Below are positions 1-10,789 of a stretch of DNA of 64,000 bases, one piece after another. How positions within the stretch are numbered: the first letter of the stretch is position 1; each line of letters starts with the position of its first letter. The notes below the pieces were generated by a model, which saw nothing but the letters and a program-made list of their open reading frames with translations, did no database searches and was not told where the DNA came from. The DNA is taken from the NCBI GenBank assembly GCA_035559535.1, contig DATMBG010000012.1, forward strand, positions 225,683 to 289,682, read 5' to 3'. This DNA is from Candidatus Limnocylindrales bacterium (GTDB lineage Bacteria > Moduliflexota > Moduliflexia > Moduliflexales > JAUQPW01). A program made the position numbers and the translations under genes.

Positions 1-771
1 CCAGAGGCGGCGGTGGATTTGGCGCGAATGGCAGGCTTATACCCTGCCGGAGTCATCTGTGGTATCCTCAATGATGATGGTACTGTAGCACGACTTCCCG
101 ACCTCATGGAGTTCCGGGCTCGACATCATCTTAAAATCATTACCATAGCAGATTTAATAAAATTTCGTGTAAAACAGGAACGGTTTGTGAGTCGGGTTGC
201 AACTCTTCAACTTCCTACCCCATATGGTACGTTCAAAGCGATCTGTTATCAAAACGAACTGGATCATCAACCCCATCTTGCTTTGGTTTATGGAGATATT
301 TTAGCGAAGGAAAGTACTCTGGTCAGGGTTCACTCTCAATGTTTGACGGGAGATGTGTTTGGATCGCAACGTTGTGATTGTGGTGAACAGCTACACACGG
401 CTATGCAGATGATTCAGCAAGAAGGGGCTGGCGTCCTGATCTATATGCAACAAGAAGGACGTGGTATTGGTTTGGCTAATAAGTTAAAGGCTTACGAACT
501 TCAAGATCAGGGGCGAGACACTGTAGAGGCCAATGAAGAGCTGGGTTTTAAGGCGGACCTACGAGATTATGGGATTGGCGCTCAAATGTTGGTTGATCTC
601 GGGGTAAAAAATATCCGTTTGATTACGAACAATCCGAGGAAAATTGTCGGTCTGGAAGGATACAATTTAAAAGTAGTCGAAAGAGTTCCCATTGAGATAA
701 AACCCTCTGCCTCTAACATAAAGTATTTAACAACTAAGCGAAAAAAGTTAGGGCACCTGCTGAATGTGTAA
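1..771 (+). CDS. ribBA: Bifunctional DHBP synthase / GTP cyclohydrolase II, C-terminal part (5' truncated by window edge)
   Basis: Riboflavin biosynthesis in the cytoplasm: the DHBP synthase half makes 3,4-dihydroxy-2-butanone 4-phosphate, and the GTP cyclohydrolase II half opens GTP. The frame is open to base 1 ([17 protein letters not shown]), which is the end of a DHBP synthase domain, so the true start lies upstream and the GTG at 13 is not a start. The cyclohydrolase domain follows. It shows the zinc-binding cluster in [18 protein letters not shown] (three Cys), the QQEGRGIGL substrate loop and the conserved TNNPRK segment near the C-terminus. The ribBA fusion is common in bacteria. No other rib gene is visible here. 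Confidence 0.95.
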   Translation, partial: PEAAVDLARMAGLYPAGVICGILNDDGTVARLPDLMEFRARHHLKIITIADLIKFRVKQERFVSRVATLQLPTPYGTFKAICYQNELDHQPHLALVYGDILAKESTLVRVHSQCLTGDVFGSQRCDCGEQLHTAMQMIQQEGAGVLIYMQQEGRGIGLANKLKAYELQDQGRDTVEANEELGFKADLRDYGIGAQMLVDLGVKNIRLITNNPRKIVGLEGYNLKVVERVPIEIKPSASNIKYLTTKRKKLGHLLNV

Positions 772-779
772 TACTAGTT

Positions 780-866
780 ACCGTTTACCATCTATCCGTT
801 ATCCTTTGTCAGATATCGGTCATTTAGAACCCCTAGCGAAGGATAAACGATAAGCGATAGCTGGCC
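780..866. repeat. Imperfect inverted repeat of TTATCGTT-like words between ribBA and htrA
   Basis: The left arm at about 780-808 carries repeated (T)TATCCGTTATCC words. The right arm at about 839-866 (GGATAAACGATAAGCGATAG) is its approximate reverse complement. It could fold in the ribBA-htrA transcript or end the ribBA message. It belongs to the class of short-word hairpins that recurs across this window. Confidence 0.5.
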
Positions 867-874
867 GATGATCC

Positions 875-2020
875 ATGGCAAATGTTGGAAAAGTCGTTGT
901 AAGTTTGGCATTGATTTTCTCTCTCTATTCTATCTATAATAATCTGATCAAACCCTCTTGGTTAAGGAATGTTTCTGGTTCAGACAAGGGAAGTATATTC
1001 GAGACAGGAAACTTAAATCTCCATACGGCTCAACTGGAGACCATTTTTATAGAAATGGCTGAAAAAGCCAGTCCGGCAGTGGTAAATGTCAGAGGGGAGC
1101 GCCTTCAAGGAAAAAGCCTGGTGGATTATCTCCCCGACTGGGGGAAATTCTTCATGAACTGGTTGGATTCAAAACCATCCAACTGGGATAAGAAAAAATG
1201 GATTCTTCCCAGAAGTCAGGGGTCTGGGTTTATTATTAATCGGAAGGGCTACATCGTCACCAATTATCATGTAATCGAGGATGCCGATCGGATCGTTATC
1301 ACGCTTTTTGATAATAAAAAATTGACAGCTACCCTCATCGGGGCGGATTCGGAGACCGATCTGGCCCTTCTCAAGGTCAATGCTTTAGAAGAATTGCCGG
1401 TTTTATTTTTAGGAAACTCAAAGTCTGTAAGGGTTGGGGAATGGGTCGTAGCCATCGGGAATCCTTTTGGGCTCAGTCATAGTCTCACTGTGGGAGTTAT
1501 AAGTGGGACAGGGCGATCCATGGGGATCACAACCTATGAAGATTTTATTCAAACAGATGCCTCTATCAATTATGGTAACAGTGGAGGTCCCTTGCTCAAC
1601 ATTAAAGGGGAGGCTATCGGTATGAATACCGCCATTATTCCAGACAGTGAAGGGATTGGTTTTGCCATTCCGGCAAATATTATCCGAAAAGTCATTGATG
1701 ATATCGCTCAAAAAGGCCAGGTCATTCGAGGCTGGCTGGGGATCGAAATTCAATCGCTAACCCCTGAGCTGGCCGAAGCCTTCGAAGTCCCGGCTGAGGA
1801 CGGGGTTCTCATCAACCAGGTTTATCGAGGAAGCCCTGCTTACGAAGGGGGGCTGCAAAGAGGAGATATTATCGTTGAGTATGATCATCGAAAAGTCTCT
1901 TCCCCCAGGGAGTTAAAAAGTCTGGTGGCCAATACCCCCATCGGGGAAGTTGTTGAATTGGTGGTGAAAAGGGATAAAAACCTTCAAGTTGTCAAAGTAG
2001 TCGTCGGACAACGCTTGTAG
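875..2020 (+). CDS. HtrA/DegP-family periplasmic serine protease with one PDZ domain
   Basis: A 381-aa trypsin-fold (S1C) protease, probably membrane-anchored in the periplasm and acting in envelope protein quality control. A hydrophobic segment at residues 5-20 looks like an uncleaved signal anchor. The catalytic triad is visible: His132 in TNYHVIED, Asp162 in ETDLALLKV and Ser236 in YGNSGGPLL. A single PDZ domain covers about residues 285-381, starting at RGWLGIEIQ and including GSPAYEGGLQRGDII. One PDZ domain is the DegS/HhoA-like layout, against two in DegP. About 30 residues around 80-110 form an insertion before the protease core. ATG at 875 is chosen although no strong ribosome-binding site precedes it. 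I cannot assign a specific paralogue. Confidence 0.93.
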   Translation: MANVGKVVVSLALIFSLYSIYNNLIKPSWLRNVSGSDKGSIFETGNLNLHTAQLETIFIEMAEKASPAVVNVRGERLQGKSLVDYLPDWGKFFMNWLDSKPSNWDKKKWILPRSQGSGFIINRKGYIVTNYHVIEDADRIVITLFDNKKLTATLIGADSETDLALLKVNALEELPVLFLGNSKSVRVGEWVVAIGNPFGLSHSLTVGVISGTGRSMGITTYEDFIQTDASINYGNSGGPLLNIKGEAIGMNTAIIPDSEGIGFAIPANIIRKVIDDIAQKGQVIRGWLGIEIQSLTPELAEAFEVPAEDGVLINQVYRGSPAYEGGLQRGDIIVEYDHRKVSSPRELKSLVANTPIGEVVELVVKRDKNLQVVKVVVGQRL

Positions 2021-2029
2021 AAGGGAAGT

Positions 2030-2250
2030 GGAGACACGGACACGCGAGGTTTTCTTTCCATAGAGATGGAGAGGAGTATGGGAGTGTGGGGGTATGGGAG
2101 TATATTTGTGCTCTTACACTACACTTCCTCCCCACCTTCCCACTTCTATACCTCCATACTCCCATACCTCCCACACTTCCTTACTTCTCCCTATCTCTGC
2201 GTCCCTCAAGTCCCAGCGTTTCCATGTCCCTACATCCCTGCGTTTTAGAC
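2030..2250. repeat. GGGAGTATG-word inverted-repeat element between htrA and the siroheme gene
   Basis: The left arm (about 2068-2104) is purine-rich GGGAGTATGGGAGTGTGGGG-type sequence. The right arm (about 2149-2190) is its pyrimidine-rich complement (ACTCCCATACCTCCCACAC). Outside these, a second pair of words (CACGGACACGCGAGG at left; GTCCCTACATCCCTGCG at right) looks related in the same inverted sense. The region is open in several frames, so it creates a false 56-residue extension on the next gene. Similar elements lie at 8405-8583, 47831-47902 and 52832-52938. Confidence 0.75.
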
Positions 2251-2253
2251 AAT

Positions 2254-2901
2254 ATGTCGTACTACCCCATCCACGTGGATCTAAGAGGTCGAAGATGCCT
2301 GGTTATAGGAGGGGGAAAAGTGGCCGAACGTAAAGTTCGGTCTCTGATAACCTGTCAAGCAGAAATAACCATCGTCAGTCCTGAAGTAACCATCGGATTG
2401 AAAGACCTGATCGAGAAGAAAAAGTTATTATACCTTCAAAAAAAATACCAGGAATCGGATTTAGACCAGGCCTTTTTGGTGATAGCCGCGACGGATCAGT
2501 CCGAAGTTAACAGACAGATCTATCGAGATGCCCTCCGTAGGAATCTTTTGGTTAATGTGGTGGACTCCCCCGAGTGCTGTAACTTTATTATGCCGGCTTT
2601 TGTTAAAAGGGGGGACCTCTTACTGAGTGTCTCTACAGGCGGGAAAAGTCCGGCTCTGGCCGGGAAAATTCGTAAAAAATGGGAGGATGAGTTTGGAGAA
2701 GAATATCAACTGTTTTTGGAAGTTCTGGGAGAATTGAGGGAAAAAATCCAGGGACACATTCAGGATCCTCTTCTCAGAAAAAAACTCATCCATCAAATTC
2801 TCGATTCGGATCTCCTGGATCTACTCAGACAGGGTGATTTCGAATCTGCCCACGAAAGAAAGTTAGCCTTGCTGAAAGAAATAGGACGCTATGAGGGATA
2901 A
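2254..2901 (+). CDS. Precorrin-2 dehydrogenase / sirohydrochlorin ferrochelatase (Met8/CysG N-terminal type)
   Basis: A 215-aa siroheme-synthesis enzyme: NAD-dependent oxidation of precorrin-2, usually with Fe2+ insertion. The protein opens MSYYPIHVDLRGRRCLVIGG, and a Rossmann motif VIGGGKVAERK lies at residues 15-25. A dimerisation segment (VDSPECCNFIMPAFVKRGDL) and SVSTGGKSPALAGKIR, with the conserved Ser/Gly-Lys region, follow. No methyltransferase half is attached, as in Met8/YlnF proteins of about 200 aa. The start at 2254 is chosen because the open frame upstream encodes only the GGGAGT repeat. It overlaps hemD by 11 bp, so the two are probably translationally coupled, supplying tetrapyrrole branches together. 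Confidence 0.9.
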   Translation: MSYYPIHVDLRGRRCLVIGGGKVAERKVRSLITCQAEITIVSPEVTIGLKDLIEKKKLLYLQKKYQESDLDQAFLVIAATDQSEVNRQIYRDALRRNLLVNVVDSPECCNFIMPAFVKRGDLLLSVSTGGKSPALAGKIRKKWEDEFGEEYQLFLEVLGELREKIQGHIQDPLLRKKLIHQILDSDLLDLLRQGDFESAHERKLALLKEIGRYEG

Positions 2902-3679
2902 ATCTAGCCCGTTATTGGGAAAACGGATCTTAGTGACCAGGGCACAAGAACAGGCCGGTATGCTGGTTAAATTACTCGAGGAGCAGGGTGCAAAACCCCT
3001 GGAGTTTCCAGTTATCGAAATTGTGCCCCCGGCCAGTTGGGAAAAACTAGATCAGGCCATATCCCGGCTTGAAGATTACACCTGGCTTATCTTTACCAGT
3101 GTAAATGGGGTCAAATACTTTCTCCAACGTTTAACCTTCAACGGAAAAGATCTCCGGAATTTAAAAGATATCCGGATATGTACCATCGGTCCCGGAACTG
3201 CGGCTGCCCTGGAAAAACTGGGTATTCAGGTCCACTGGATTCCCGATGAATATCGGGCCGAGGCCATCGTGGCAGGCCTTGGAAAGGAGTTAATAGGCCG
3301 GCGTGTTTTGCTTCCTCGGGCCGAAATAGCCCGGGATCTGTTGCCAGAACAGCTTAAAAAGCTGGGGGTTGAAATCGAGGTCGTTACGGCTTATCGAACG
3401 ATTCAAGCCCCCTACTCTGCCGATCAAATCCGAGCGCTTTTGCAAGCTCAAGAGGTGGATATGATTACTTTCACAAGCTCATCGACAGTTAGGAACTTTC
3501 TAAATCTCTTCGAGGAAGGTGAAAGGATCGGGCTCCTTGGAAGGACCCTCCTGGCCTGTATCGGACCGATTACCGCCGAAACGGTGAGAAAATTCGGTCT
3601 TTCCCCCCATATTGTGGCTTCTGAATATACAATACCCGGATTAGTTCGGGCTATTGTAGAGTTTTACCGATCGGTTTAA
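2891..3679 (+). CDS. hemD: Uroporphyrinogen-III synthase
   Basis: A 262-aa cytoplasmic enzyme that closes hydroxymethylbilane to uroporphyrinogen III, the precursor of heme, siroheme and B12. Family features are the opening GKRILVTRAQEQAG, the alternating two-domain alpha/beta pattern, WLIFTSVNGVKYF, ICTIGPGTAAAL and ITFTSSSTVRNF, followed by LACIGPITAETV. These are the usual conserved blocks of this otherwise divergent family. It overlaps the siroheme gene upstream by 11 bp and is followed 2 bp later by a fumarase subunit gene. Neither hemC nor hemB is next to it. Confidence 0.9.
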   Translation: MRDKSSPLLGKRILVTRAQEQAGMLVKLLEEQGAKPLEFPVIEIVPPASWEKLDQAISRLEDYTWLIFTSVNGVKYFLQRLTFNGKDLRNLKDIRICTIGPGTAAALEKLGIQVHWIPDEYRAEAIVAGLGKELIGRRVLLPRAEIARDLLPEQLKKLGVEIEVVTAYRTIQAPYSADQIRALLQAQEVDMITFTSSSTVRNFLNLFEEGERIGLLGRTLLACIGPITAETVRKFGLSPHIVASEYTIPGLVRAIVEFYRSV

Positions 3680-3681
3680 AT

Positions 3682-4242
3682 ATGTCCGAGATACTTAAGA
3701 TAACCCCTCCTTTATCCGAGGAACTCCTTGCCCGGTTGAAAGCAGGAGATAAAGTATTGATCCAGGGGATTCTTTATGCAGCCCGTGATGCTGCGCACAA
3801 GCGGATGATGGAATTGATGGATAAGGGTGAAGAGCTTCCCATCGATCTACGCGGTCAAATTATTTACTATGTAGGTCCCACGCCTGAAAAACCCGGACAG
3901 GTCATAGGCTCGGCCGGACCTACGACCAGTTCTCGAATGGATCCTTATACCCCTCGACTCATCGCAGAGAAAGGTCTGAAGGGAACTATTGGAAAGGGAT
4001 GGCGTTCCCAGGAGGTTAAAGATGCCATGAAAACCTATAAGGCTGTTTACTTTGGAGCCATTGGAGGGGCCGGGGCCCTGATTGCCCGCACCATCAAGAA
4101 ATCTGAACTTGTAGCCTATGAAGACCTGGGTCCAGAAGCCGTCCGTCGACTGGAAGTAGAGGATTTTCCGGCTATTGTAATCAATGATATTTATGGAGGG
4201 GACTTATACGAGGAGGGAATAAAAAGATATACCAGGATTTGA
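3682..4242 (+). CDS. Fe-S type fumarate hydratase / tartrate dehydratase, beta subunit
   Basis: A 186-aa protein matching the C-terminal (beta) subunit of class I Fe-S hydro-lyases, which interconvert fumarate and malate or act on related hydroxyacids. Recognisable blocks are GDKVLIQGILYAARDAAHKR, YYVGPTPEKPGQVIGSAGPT, TSSRMDPYTP, GTIGKG and AVYFGAIGGAGALIA. The alpha subunit carries the [4Fe-4S] cluster ligands and normally sits directly upstream in split systems; here the upstream neighbour is hemD, only 2 bp away. The alpha partner must be elsewhere in the genome, or this subunit has been separated. Substrate is inferred from the family and could be tartrate or another acid. Confidence 0.88.
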   Translation: MSEILKITPPLSEELLARLKAGDKVLIQGILYAARDAAHKRMMELMDKGEELPIDLRGQIIYYVGPTPEKPGQVIGSAGPTTSSRMDPYTPRLIAEKGLKGTIGKGWRSQEVKDAMKTYKAVYFGAIGGAGALIARTIKKSELVAYEDLGPEAVRRLEVEDFPAIVINDIYGGDLYEEGIKRYTRI

Positions 4243-4314
4243 TTTAAGAAAGTATTCTACCACGTAGCCCTGCGCAGTTGTTAATACCTGATTAACGATT
4301 GTCCGGGATTAAGT

Positions 4315-5118
4315 ATGAATCTTCAAAACAAAGTCATTATAGTAACCGGAGGAGCCAACGGCATTGGGCGTGCGTTGTGTCGTCGCTTTGCAGCGGAAGG
4401 TGCGCGCGGCATTGTCGTGGCTGATTTAGACGGAGAAGGTGCGACCCAGGTAGCCGGGGAAATCAACGGTTTAGCTGTTATCACCGATGTAAGTATTGAG
4501 GCAGATATAATTCGTTTGGTTAAGCGGGCTGTAGAGACCTACGGACCCATTGATCTCTTCTGCTCCAATGCAGGAATTGCGGGAGCTTCGGGCGGTATAG
4601 AGGTTCCCAACGATGCCTGGCAGCGCATTTGGGAGGTAAACGTAATGGCCCATGTCTATGCAGCCCGAGCCGTTCTACCCGGCATGTTGGCGCTTGGAGG
4701 GGGTTATTTATTACAAACCATCTCCGCAGCCGGTTTACTAACCCATATCGAGGCAGCTCCTTACTCCGTTACCAAACATGCTGCCCTTGCCTTTGCCGAG
4801 TGGTTGGCAATTGTTTATGGCGATGCCGGTATCAAGGTTTCTTGCCTGTGTCCCCAAGGGGTTCGTACCAGGATGTTGCTCGGCGAAGATGGAAAAAGGG
4901 AAAGCTTTTTATTGGAAGGGGCCCTGGAGCCGGAAGAGGTGGCCGAAGTCGTTGTCAGAGGTTTAGCCGAAGAACGCTTCCTCATTCTTCCACATCCTGA
5001 AGTTGCCGAATACTTCCGTCGTAAAGCCAATGACTATGATCGTTGGATCCGAGGGATGCGCCAACTTAAAACGAAGATCCGCAAGGAAACCTCAGAGGGG
5101 GGAGAGGAGGCGAGTTAG
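4315..5118 (+). CDS. Short-chain dehydrogenase/reductase
   Basis: A 267-aa classical SDR. The nucleotide-binding motif [11 protein letters not shown] lies near residue 12, and VVADLD after beta-2 suggests an acidic residue favouring NAD(H). CSNAGIAG matches the NNAG block. The catalytic Ser is in TISAAGLL and the Tyr-Lys pair in YSVTKHA. The C-terminal 25 residues are charged and probably extend from the fold. It precedes an acyl-CoA ligase by 120 bp on the same strand, so a role in fatty-acyl or aromatic acid metabolism is plausible, but the substrate cannot be read from sequence. Confidence 0.9.
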   Translation: MNLQNKVIIVTGGANGIGRALCRRFAAEGARGIVVADLDGEGATQVAGEINGLAVITDVSIEADIIRLVKRAVETYGPIDLFCSNAGIAGASGGIEVPNDAWQRIWEVNVMAHVYAARAVLPGMLALGGGYLLQTISAAGLLTHIEAAPYSVTKHAALAFAEWLAIVYGDAGIKVSCLCPQGVRTRMLLGEDGKRESFLLEGALEPEEVAEVVVRGLAEERFLILPHPEVAEYFRRKANDYDRWIRGMRQLKTKIRKETSEGGEEAS

Positions 5119-5237
5119 CCAAAACTGATCCGGTTATGCCCGGTTGCCGATGGACGATTTGTTTACAGGATCCGGGCAGACTTATCCAGGGTTACCTGCT
5201 ACCTTTGAACCGGAAGACCCTATAAGGAGAAAACCTC

Positions 5238-6779
5238 ATGCCTTTTATAAGCTTGACAAGAATGATGGAGTGCCTGGCCCGGGATTATCCTGACAAGTTG
5301 GCTCTGGTTTGTGAAGATCGAAGGTTGACCTATGGAGAGCTTAATGATCGGATTAACCGACTGGCCCATGCCCTTTTAGATAAGGGAATTCAAAAAGGGG
5401 ATAAGGTAGCCGTGCTGAATTCCAATGGTGTGGAAATGATTGAAAGTATCTATGCGGTGCTGAAAACGGGTGGTGTGCTGGTTCTTTTAAATTCCATGGT
5501 GAAAGGAGAATCCCTCAGGCTCATGTTAGACGACTCAGATAGCGTTGCACTGATTTGTGGCGAAGCTTTCACCCGGGAAGTGGATTCTTTGAAGGCAGGA
5601 CTTCCCAAGATTCAGCCGGATCACTACATTTGTACCGGATCTGCTGAGGTTCCAGGGTATATTTCCTATTCGCATATTATGGAAACCTGTTCGGGAAAAA
5701 ATCCTGAAATTCCCATCTTTCCAGAAGATTTGTTTAATGTTATTTACTCCTCCGGCACAACGGGACTTCCCAAGGGGATCGTTCATAGTCACGATCATCG
5801 CTGCCTTTTCGTTTGGACGTATATGAGGGAGTTTATCATCCACTTTGAAAGTGTGATCTGTAACTCGACCCCTCTTTATCACAACGGTTCCTGGGTTTTT
5901 GTTCTTCCGGCCCTGTTTGTGGGTGCAACGGTTGTCATCATGAAGAAGTTTCATCCTAAAGGATTTCTGGAGCTAGTGGAGAAAGAAAAGGTGACCCATG
6001 CGTATCTGGTTCCTACCCAGTATATTGCCTTGATGGAATATCCTGAATTTCATTCCTATGATAAGAGTTCTCTGGAGGTTCTTCTTTCCCTGGCTGCTCC
6101 CTTGTCCAGAAAAACCAAGGAAGATATTTTAAGTAACTTTTCCTGTCGCTTCTTCGAAATGTACGGGGTAACCGAAGGTTTTTCAACGATCTTAAAGCCT
6201 GGGGATCAGCGGAGGAAACCGGGTTCTGTGGGGAAGGCCACATTAGGAAGTGAGCTGCGGGTGGTAGATGACCATATGAAAGATGTGCCTGTAGGGGAGG
6301 TTGGGGAGATTGTAGGGCGGGGAACTTTAACCCCCTTGGGGTATTACAAAAAACCCGAGCTTACAGCCCAGACTATTGTAGAAGGCTGGCTTCGAACCGG
6401 TGATCTGGGAAGGTTAGATGAGGAAGGTTATCTGTACCTGGTAGGTCGAAAGAAAGATATGATCCTATCGGGTGGAGTGAATATCTATCCTGAGGATATC
6501 GAAGAAGTTATGATGCGCCATCCTAAGATCTTGGAAGTCAGTGTGTTTGGAGTTCCCCATGAGAAGTGGGGAGAGACTCCCTGGGCTGCGGTTGTTTTAA
6601 AAGAAGGTCAAGAAGCAACCCAGGAGGAGATTTTAGAGTGGACGAATTCCCGACTTGCCCGATATCAGAGGATCAGTGGGGTAGACTTTATGAAAGAGCT
6701 ACCCCGTAACCCTGCCGGTAAAGTACTTAAAAGAGAACTTCGGGCTCCTTATTGGAAAGGCCTGGAAAGGGAAATTTAG
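5238..6779 (+). CDS. AMP-dependent acyl-CoA synthetase (long-chain fatty acid-CoA ligase family)
   Basis: A 513-aa ANL-superfamily enzyme that activates a carboxylic acid to acyl-AMP and then acyl-CoA. Core motifs are the P-loop IYSSGTTGLPKG, the A5 block EMYGVTEGF, the A7 block WLRTGDLG, the A8 hinge GRKKDMILSGGVNIYP and the A10 lysine in RNPAGKVLKREL. A good ribosome-binding site (AAGGAG) lies before ATG 5238. Length and spacing fit FadD/caiC-like ligases. Its substrate is unknown. The SDR upstream and a crotonase at 12.4 kb suggest acyl-CoA chemistry in this organism. It converges with pyrG on the other strand with 14 bp between stops. Confidence 0.92.
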   Translation: MPFISLTRMMECLARDYPDKLALVCEDRRLTYGELNDRINRLAHALLDKGIQKGDKVAVLNSNGVEMIESIYAVLKTGGVLVLLNSMVKGESLRLMLDDSDSVALICGEAFTREVDSLKAGLPKIQPDHYICTGSAEVPGYISYSHIMETCSGKNPEIPIFPEDLFNVIYSSGTTGLPKGIVHSHDHRCLFVWTYMREFIIHFESVICNSTPLYHNGSWVFVLPALFVGATVVIMKKFHPKGFLELVEKEKVTHAYLVPTQYIALMEYPEFHSYDKSSLEVLLSLAAPLSRKTKEDILSNFSCRFFEMYGVTEGFSTILKPGDQRRKPGSVGKATLGSELRVVDDHMKDVPVGEVGEIVGRGTLTPLGYYKKPELTAQTIVEGWLRTGDLGRLDEEGYLYLVGRKKDMILSGGVNIYPEDIEEVMMRHPKILEVSVFGVPHEKWGETPWAAVVLKEGQEATQEEILEWTNSRLARYQRISGVDFMKELPRNPAGKVLKRELRAPYWKGLEREI

Positions 6780-6793
6780 ATTTTCCAGGAACC

Positions 6794-8575
<1,782 letters not shown>

Positions 8576-8583
<8 letters not shown>

Positions 8584-9304
8584 CCCGAAGTCTTTTTATA
8601 ACTTCCTTCAAGTCCTCGGGTGTATCGACTCCAATGGATTCATACTCAGTTTCAATGACTTTAATTTTAAAACCGTTTTCCAAAGCTCGCAATTGTTCAA
8701 GTTCTTCAGCCTGCTCCAGAAAGGTCGGTTGAAGTGAGGCGAACTTTAAGATGAATTCCCTGCGATATGCATATAAGCCGATATGTCGATAATGAACCCT
8801 ATATTCTTCTCTTCGAAAATAAGGAATGGGAGAGCGAGAAAAATAAAGAGCCATATCGTTAAGGTCCGTTACCACTTTTACCACATGAGGGTTTTTAAGC
8901 TCCTCGAAGCTCTTAATCTTATGCTTGAGGGTCCCCATCGGGATTTCGGGATCTTCCAGTAGAGGTCGTACAACCTGATCAATCATATTCGGTTCGATTA
9001 AAGGTTCATCTCCTTGAACATTGATGAAGATATCCGAAGGATCTTCACGGGCAACTTCAGCGAGACGATCGGTCCCAGACCGATGGGTTTTAGATGTCAT
9101 AATGGCTTCCCCCTTAAAGTTTAAAACAACTTTCAAGATGCGTTCATCGTCCGTTGCAACAACAACCCGCTGGGGTAAGGAAGCCTTCTGGACCCTTTCA
9201 TACACGTGTTGAATCATCGGCTTACCGCAAATATCGGCCAGAACCTTTCCAGGAAACCGGGATGAATGATATCTCGCTGGAATAACGGCAGTAATTTTTT
9301 TCAT
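8576..9304 (-). CDS. kdsB: 3-deoxy-manno-octulosonate cytidylyltransferase (CMP-Kdo synthetase)
   Basis: A 242-aa enzyme that activates Kdo with CTP for lipopolysaccharide inner-core synthesis. The N-terminal motif [16 protein letters not shown], followed by [10 protein letters not shown], is diagnostic of the family. [21 protein letters not shown] and [11 protein letters not shown] are the next conserved blocks, and the segment [11 protein letters not shown] is also typical. Length is within the usual 245-255 aa range. It is the strongest evidence that the host has an outer membrane with LPS. It is co-oriented with pyrG, 174 bp upstream of the real pyrG start. Confidence 0.97.
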
Positions 9305-9502
9305 TAATCGTAACTCTTTTTTTAATATGCAGCCGTCGATCTAAACAAAGATCGTCCATGCTGAATAAGTAAGATAAGATAGATACCTGAAACCCCGGAA
9401 GGTAGGGACGACCGGCCGGTCGCCCGTATTTAATTATTTTAAAAATTATAGGGTTTATAATCCTCTAAGTCAAGAATAAAAGCTCGGAGAGTAACTATAA
9501 CA

Positions 9503-9782
9503 ATTTAGTAGGTGTCACTTTTTCTGTCTGAACCCCCCATCCCCCCTCCCTTACAAGGGCAGGTTTTTTGGGCCTAACCCCTCCGACTCCCCTTCCCTCG
9601 TAGAGAAGGGGAGAGTTGGGACTCAGGTTATCCCCAAGTTCCCCCTTCCCGGCGCAGGAAGGGGGTTAGGTTAGAAAAAACCTACCCCTAAAAGCCCCCC
9701 TCCAGGGGGGACTGACACAGAGTTGCTGCTGCTGAATCCCCCTTGGAGGGGCAGAGGGTGTTTCTTTTTCCACCTACTAAAT
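9503..9782. mobile_element. MITE-like element with 12-bp perfect terminal inverted repeats
   Basis: The ends are ATTTAGTAGGTG (9503-9514) and CACCTACTAAAT (9771-9782), a perfect 12-bp inverted pair about 280 bp apart. The interior has no gene. It consists of several G-run/C-run stems such as CCCCTTCCCTCGTAGAGAAG and CCCCCCTCCAGGGGGG. The ends resemble those of the element at 50588-50820 (shared pattern CAAYTTRRTRGGTGGA). I infer a non-autonomous transposon or palindromic repeat family; no target-site duplication is obvious. Confidence 0.6.
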
Positions 9783-9817
9783 GGATACGGATACGATCGG
9801 AGAGAGGGGTGTTAATT

Positions 9818-9859
9818 TACCATTGTACGGGTTAGCGGCCGCTAACCCGTACAATGGTA
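9818..9859. repeat. Perfect 42-bp palindrome centred on GCGGCCGC
   Basis: Bases 9818-9838 are the exact reverse complement of 9839-9859; each arm begins or ends with TACCATTGTACGGG-type sequence. There is no loop, so it would extrude as a cruciform or form a tight RNA hairpin. It lies 36 bp beyond the MITE-like element and 120 bp from the stop of the SRPBCC gene. The rest of 9305-9981 holds no convincing gene; apparent small frames there are repeat translations. Confidence 0.9.
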
Positions 9860-9981
9860 GATCATTCCCCTTGTATGGCCCCGGCGAGGCAATCTGTTTA
9901 GAGCAGGGAAAACAAAAGGATCTTCGGTATCCATTTAACGGACACCCCTGCGGCCTGGAGAAATAAGAAGCAAGAAGGCGC

Positions 9982-10446
9982 TCAGATCTCTCTGGAGTCT
10001 TCAAAAGCTTTTCGCGTAACCTCGTGGCGATACGCGAACATTTTCTGGAGTCGGGGCCTGATCAGGAACGACGCAACCACGTTGCTTATGACCCCACCGG
10101 GAAGTGTATATTCGATTTCATCTCGGAGGAGGGTTCCCCCCTCCGTGGGTTGGAAAAGATGCCGATGGTACCAGGATTTGAAGGGCCCCTGGAGCTGCTT
10201 GTCGGCAAATAGTTTATTCTTCTCATATTCGACATGTTCAATAACCCATCGAAACGAAACAAAACCCAGCGTAACCAATAAAACAACTTGCTGGCCCACT
10301 TCAAGGGTAGAGGCTCGTTTTAAGATTTCCACTTTTTCCCAGGGAGGGATCAAACGTTGCAAAAAATCCGGCTTTTCATAAAGAGCAAAGACTTTCTCTA
10401 CCGGAGCCGGAATAAAACTTTCTTGGATGAATTTGGGCATAACCAA
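9982..10446 (-). CDS. SRPBCC (START-like) ligand-binding domain protein
   Basis: A 154-aa single-domain protein of the SRPBCC helix-grip superfamily. Typical features are the N-terminal strand FIQESFIPAPVEKVFALYEK, then PDFLQRLIPPWEKVEIL, a central run of strands (VGQQVVLLVTLGFVSFRWVI), FQPTEGGTLLRDEIEYTLPGG and a long C-terminal helix (LQKMFAYRHEVTRKAF). Such proteins bind hydrophobic ligands in a cavity; the ligand is unknown. ATG at 10446 or 10440 could start translation. It stands alone, between the palindrome-rich region and the divergent ferredoxin gene. Confidence 0.82.
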   Translation of the reverse strand: MVMPKFIQESFIPAPVEKVFALYEKPDFLQRLIPPWEKVEILKRASTLEVGQQVVLLVTLGFVSFRWVIEHVEYEKNKLFADKQLQGPFKSWYHRHLFQPTEGGTLLRDEIEYTLPGGVISNVVASFLIRPRLQKMFAYRHEVTRKAFEDSREI

Positions 10447-10673
10447 ACTCGTATAGACCCTTCTTTTAGCAGAGGTCCGATGAGTTGAAAATCAAGGTAT
10501 AAAACTCATCAAGATATAAAAATTAAGTCGAATGAGGATCATTGTCAAATAAAATAAAAGCCGTAGTCTTTCCCTGTATAGGATTTTCACCCTTACTTCG
10601 TTCCTGAACTTTAACCCGAGAACGAGAAAACAGGATTGTGAGCCTAAATATTATATGGAGGTGTAATTTACGG

Positions 10674-10702
10674 TTGACTTATCTATATTTGCCTCCTAAA
10701 TT
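10674..10702 (+). promoter_or_regulatory. Candidate sigma-70 promoter for the ferredoxin gene
   Basis: TTGACT at 10674-10679, a 17-bp spacer, and TAAATT at 10697-10702. The coding start follows 87 bp later, preceded by GAGGAGG. The rest of the 343-bp gap (10447-10673) is A/T-rich and holds no gene that I can support. Confidence 0.5.
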
Positions 10703-10789
10703 AATCAAAGGAGAATCAGACAATAAGAGGATTTTAACCAACCTAGTTTCTAGTTTTTAGAGATCATCTGTTTTACGAGGAGGATAACC

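Noticed and set aside
9781..10004. Frames of 61 and 75 codons reading PLYGLAAANPYNG on both strands
   Set aside because: They are translations of the 42-bp palindrome and adjacent repeat, so the same residues appear on both strands.
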